Shown here: positions 5,093 through 5,982 of the stretch, one piece after another | Layout: each line of letters opens with the position of its first letter | How positions within the stretch are numbered: the stretch's first letter is position 1 | From: Myxococcales bacterium | Lineage (GTDB): Bacteria; Myxococcota; Polyangia; Polyangiales; Polyangiaceae | NCBI GenBank assembly: GCA_020430865.1 | Contig: JAGQIY010001329.1 | Span: forward strand, 1-5,982 | DNA: 5,982 nucleotides | Direction: 5' to 3' | Made by a program: the position numbers and the translations under genes | Notes under the pieces: model-generated | What the model saw: only the letters and a program-made list of their open reading frames with translations | Told to the model about the DNA's origin: nothing | Database searches by the model: none

Positions 5093-5982
5093 TCAGTGCA
5101 GGTGGTTGCTCGTGTGCTTTCCCTCCGTGATCATCCAGAGCAGCCAAGGGGTGGGCTCACGTCGACGCGGGACGCGGATTGCGCGTCGGTATCTCGATAA
5201 TAGGATCACGCCGAGGATCAGCAACATTGGCGCCCAACCGGCAGGCCCGTACACCGCGCCGCGCACACCAGGATCTTCTCCGTGGAGCAGCAGGGGCAGA
5301 CCAGCTGTGACCGTCAATGCGCTGTTTGCCAGTGTGGTTGGGAGGACGCTCGTCGAGGCGAGGCGCAGCCAGCCCAACAGGGCCCCGAGCAGCATGCAAG
5401 TGAGGACGAACGCCAGACACCTTAGCGCGGAAGTCAAGGTCAGCGCCGCTCCGTTTGCCGCGAGGAAGCACGGGGCGTACCACAGGCCCCAGACTGCTCC
5501 GTGGAGGGCGAGCCCGCGAAGTGGGCCGAAGCGCTGCATGCTCCTGGTCAAGTAGTAGCCGCGCCACGCGACTTCTTCTGCTAGCGCCTGAATCCACAGG
5601 GTGGTCAGCGCGGCGCACATACACGCGAGCACTAGCAGCGTGCCATCCAGGGTTCCGGCCTGGGGGAGAGGAGCAACGTCCTTAGTGCCGACTAGATTGC
5701 GTTGCCCCGCGACTAGCGCGATCCCCATTGCGGTTCCAGCGAGCACCGGAGGTGCGATCGCGGCGAGTACGAAGTACGGCGAACGGGCCGTCGTCAGGAC
5801 ATCGTCGAGCCACCCACGATCGACAAAGCGTCTGACGATCCATACCGCGAGCAGCGGCTGCCAGCCCATGGATACGCCGTAGATGATTGAAACGATGAGG
5901 AAGCGTAGCGGCTGGGGCACATCTCGCGTCCAAACTTGACCCAGCAGCACGCACGGGATCCACGACAGCGCACAGGTCAGGA
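5093..5982 (-). CDS. CPBP/Rce1-like intramembrane protease homologue, altered active site (5' end beyond window)
   Basis: The minus-strand frame stays open to the right edge. Although GTG at 5950 could start it, the upstream in-frame codons read LTCALSWIPC, which looks like the first membrane helix of CPBP proteins, so the true start probably lies beyond 5982. At least 295 residues are visible, with about eight hydrophobic segments. The family motif EExxxR is intact as EEVAWRGYYL (glutamate codons 5573-5578). The second motif, usually WGLWH, reads WGLWYAP, with Tyr at codon 5477-5479. In the third motif, usually H-x3-N after a Pro, Asn sits at the His position (codon 5324-5326) and Thr at the Asn position. 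Active members (type II CAAX prenyl endopeptidases, bacteriocin-immunity homologues) need these residues, so this copy may be inactive or divergent. The soluble C-terminus is basic and ends near 5093. Family sure; activity doubtful. Confidence 0.88.
   Translation of the reverse strand, partial: LTCALSWIPCVLLGQVWTRDVPQPLRFLIVSIIYGVSMGWQPLLAVWIVRRFVDRGWLDDVLTTARSPYFVLAAIAPPVLAGTAMGIALVAGQRNLVGTKDVAPLPQAGTLDGTLLVLACMCAALTTLWIQALAEEVAWRGYYLTRSMQRFGPLRGLALHGAVWGLWYAPCFLAANGAALTLTSALRCLAFVLTCMLLGALLGWLRLASTSVLPTTLANSALTVTAGLPLLLHGEDPGVRGAVYGPAGWAPMLLILGVILLSRYRRAIRVPRRREPTPWLLWMITEGKHTSNHLH

Noticed and set aside
1..5982. CRISPR array, insertion sequence, phage or integrase remnants
   Set aside because: No regularly spaced repeats, transposase motifs, terminal inverted repeats or attachment-like duplications were seen on either strand.

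Overview
The window comes from a GC-rich bacterial chromosome (low 60s percent G+C by eye, with GC-rich third codon positions). Nothing in it fixes the taxon. A GC-rich Gram-negative such as a myxobacterium, planctomycete or another proteobacterium is a guess from the gene families and base composition. I see no mobile element, CRISPR array, tRNA or rRNA. Most genes are recognisable at family level and are housekeeping or accessory in character.

Layout from left to right: (1) positions 1-2055, minus strand, carry the first 685 residues of an FdhF/YdeP-type molybdopterin oxidoreductase whose C-terminus lies beyond the left edge. (2) A 73-bp divergent gap separates it from a plus-strand MscS-type mechanosensitive channel (2129-3049), which is followed at once by a long imperfect hairpin (3057-3116). 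(3) After about 230 bp comes a small two-CxxC zinc-ribbon protein (3279-3566). A 10-codon ORF with a better ribosome binding site than the gene itself overlaps its start. (4) A 280-bp non-coding stretch with a run of small dyads leads into a 400-residue cation exchanger of the Na+/Ca2+ exchanger (CaCA) superfamily (3847-5049). (5) Convergent to it, and running off the right edge, is a CPBP/Rce1-like intramembrane protease homologue (5093 to beyond 5982, minus strand). Its glutamate motif is intact but its catalytic histidines appear to be replaced.

Three of the five proteins are polytopic membrane proteins, and two of those move ions (osmotic release and cation exchange). The oxidoreductase family includes E. 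coli YdeP, linked to acid resistance. A shared theme of envelope or ion and pH stress is possible, but it rests on gene neighbourhood only. The strands alternate, so this is not one operon.

The most interesting non-coding signal is in front of the exchanger. A perfect 11-bp inverted repeat (3788-3798 and 3819-3829) has a third partial copy lying on the exchanger start codon (3842-3849). The middle arm can therefore pair either with the upstream arm, leaving the start free, or with the start codon itself. This is the layout of a two-state translational switch, although a double-stranded DNA operator is also possible. Second is the CPBP homologue with a seemingly degraded active site. Third is a textbook intrinsic-terminator shape buried in the oxidoreductase gene and facing the wrong way.
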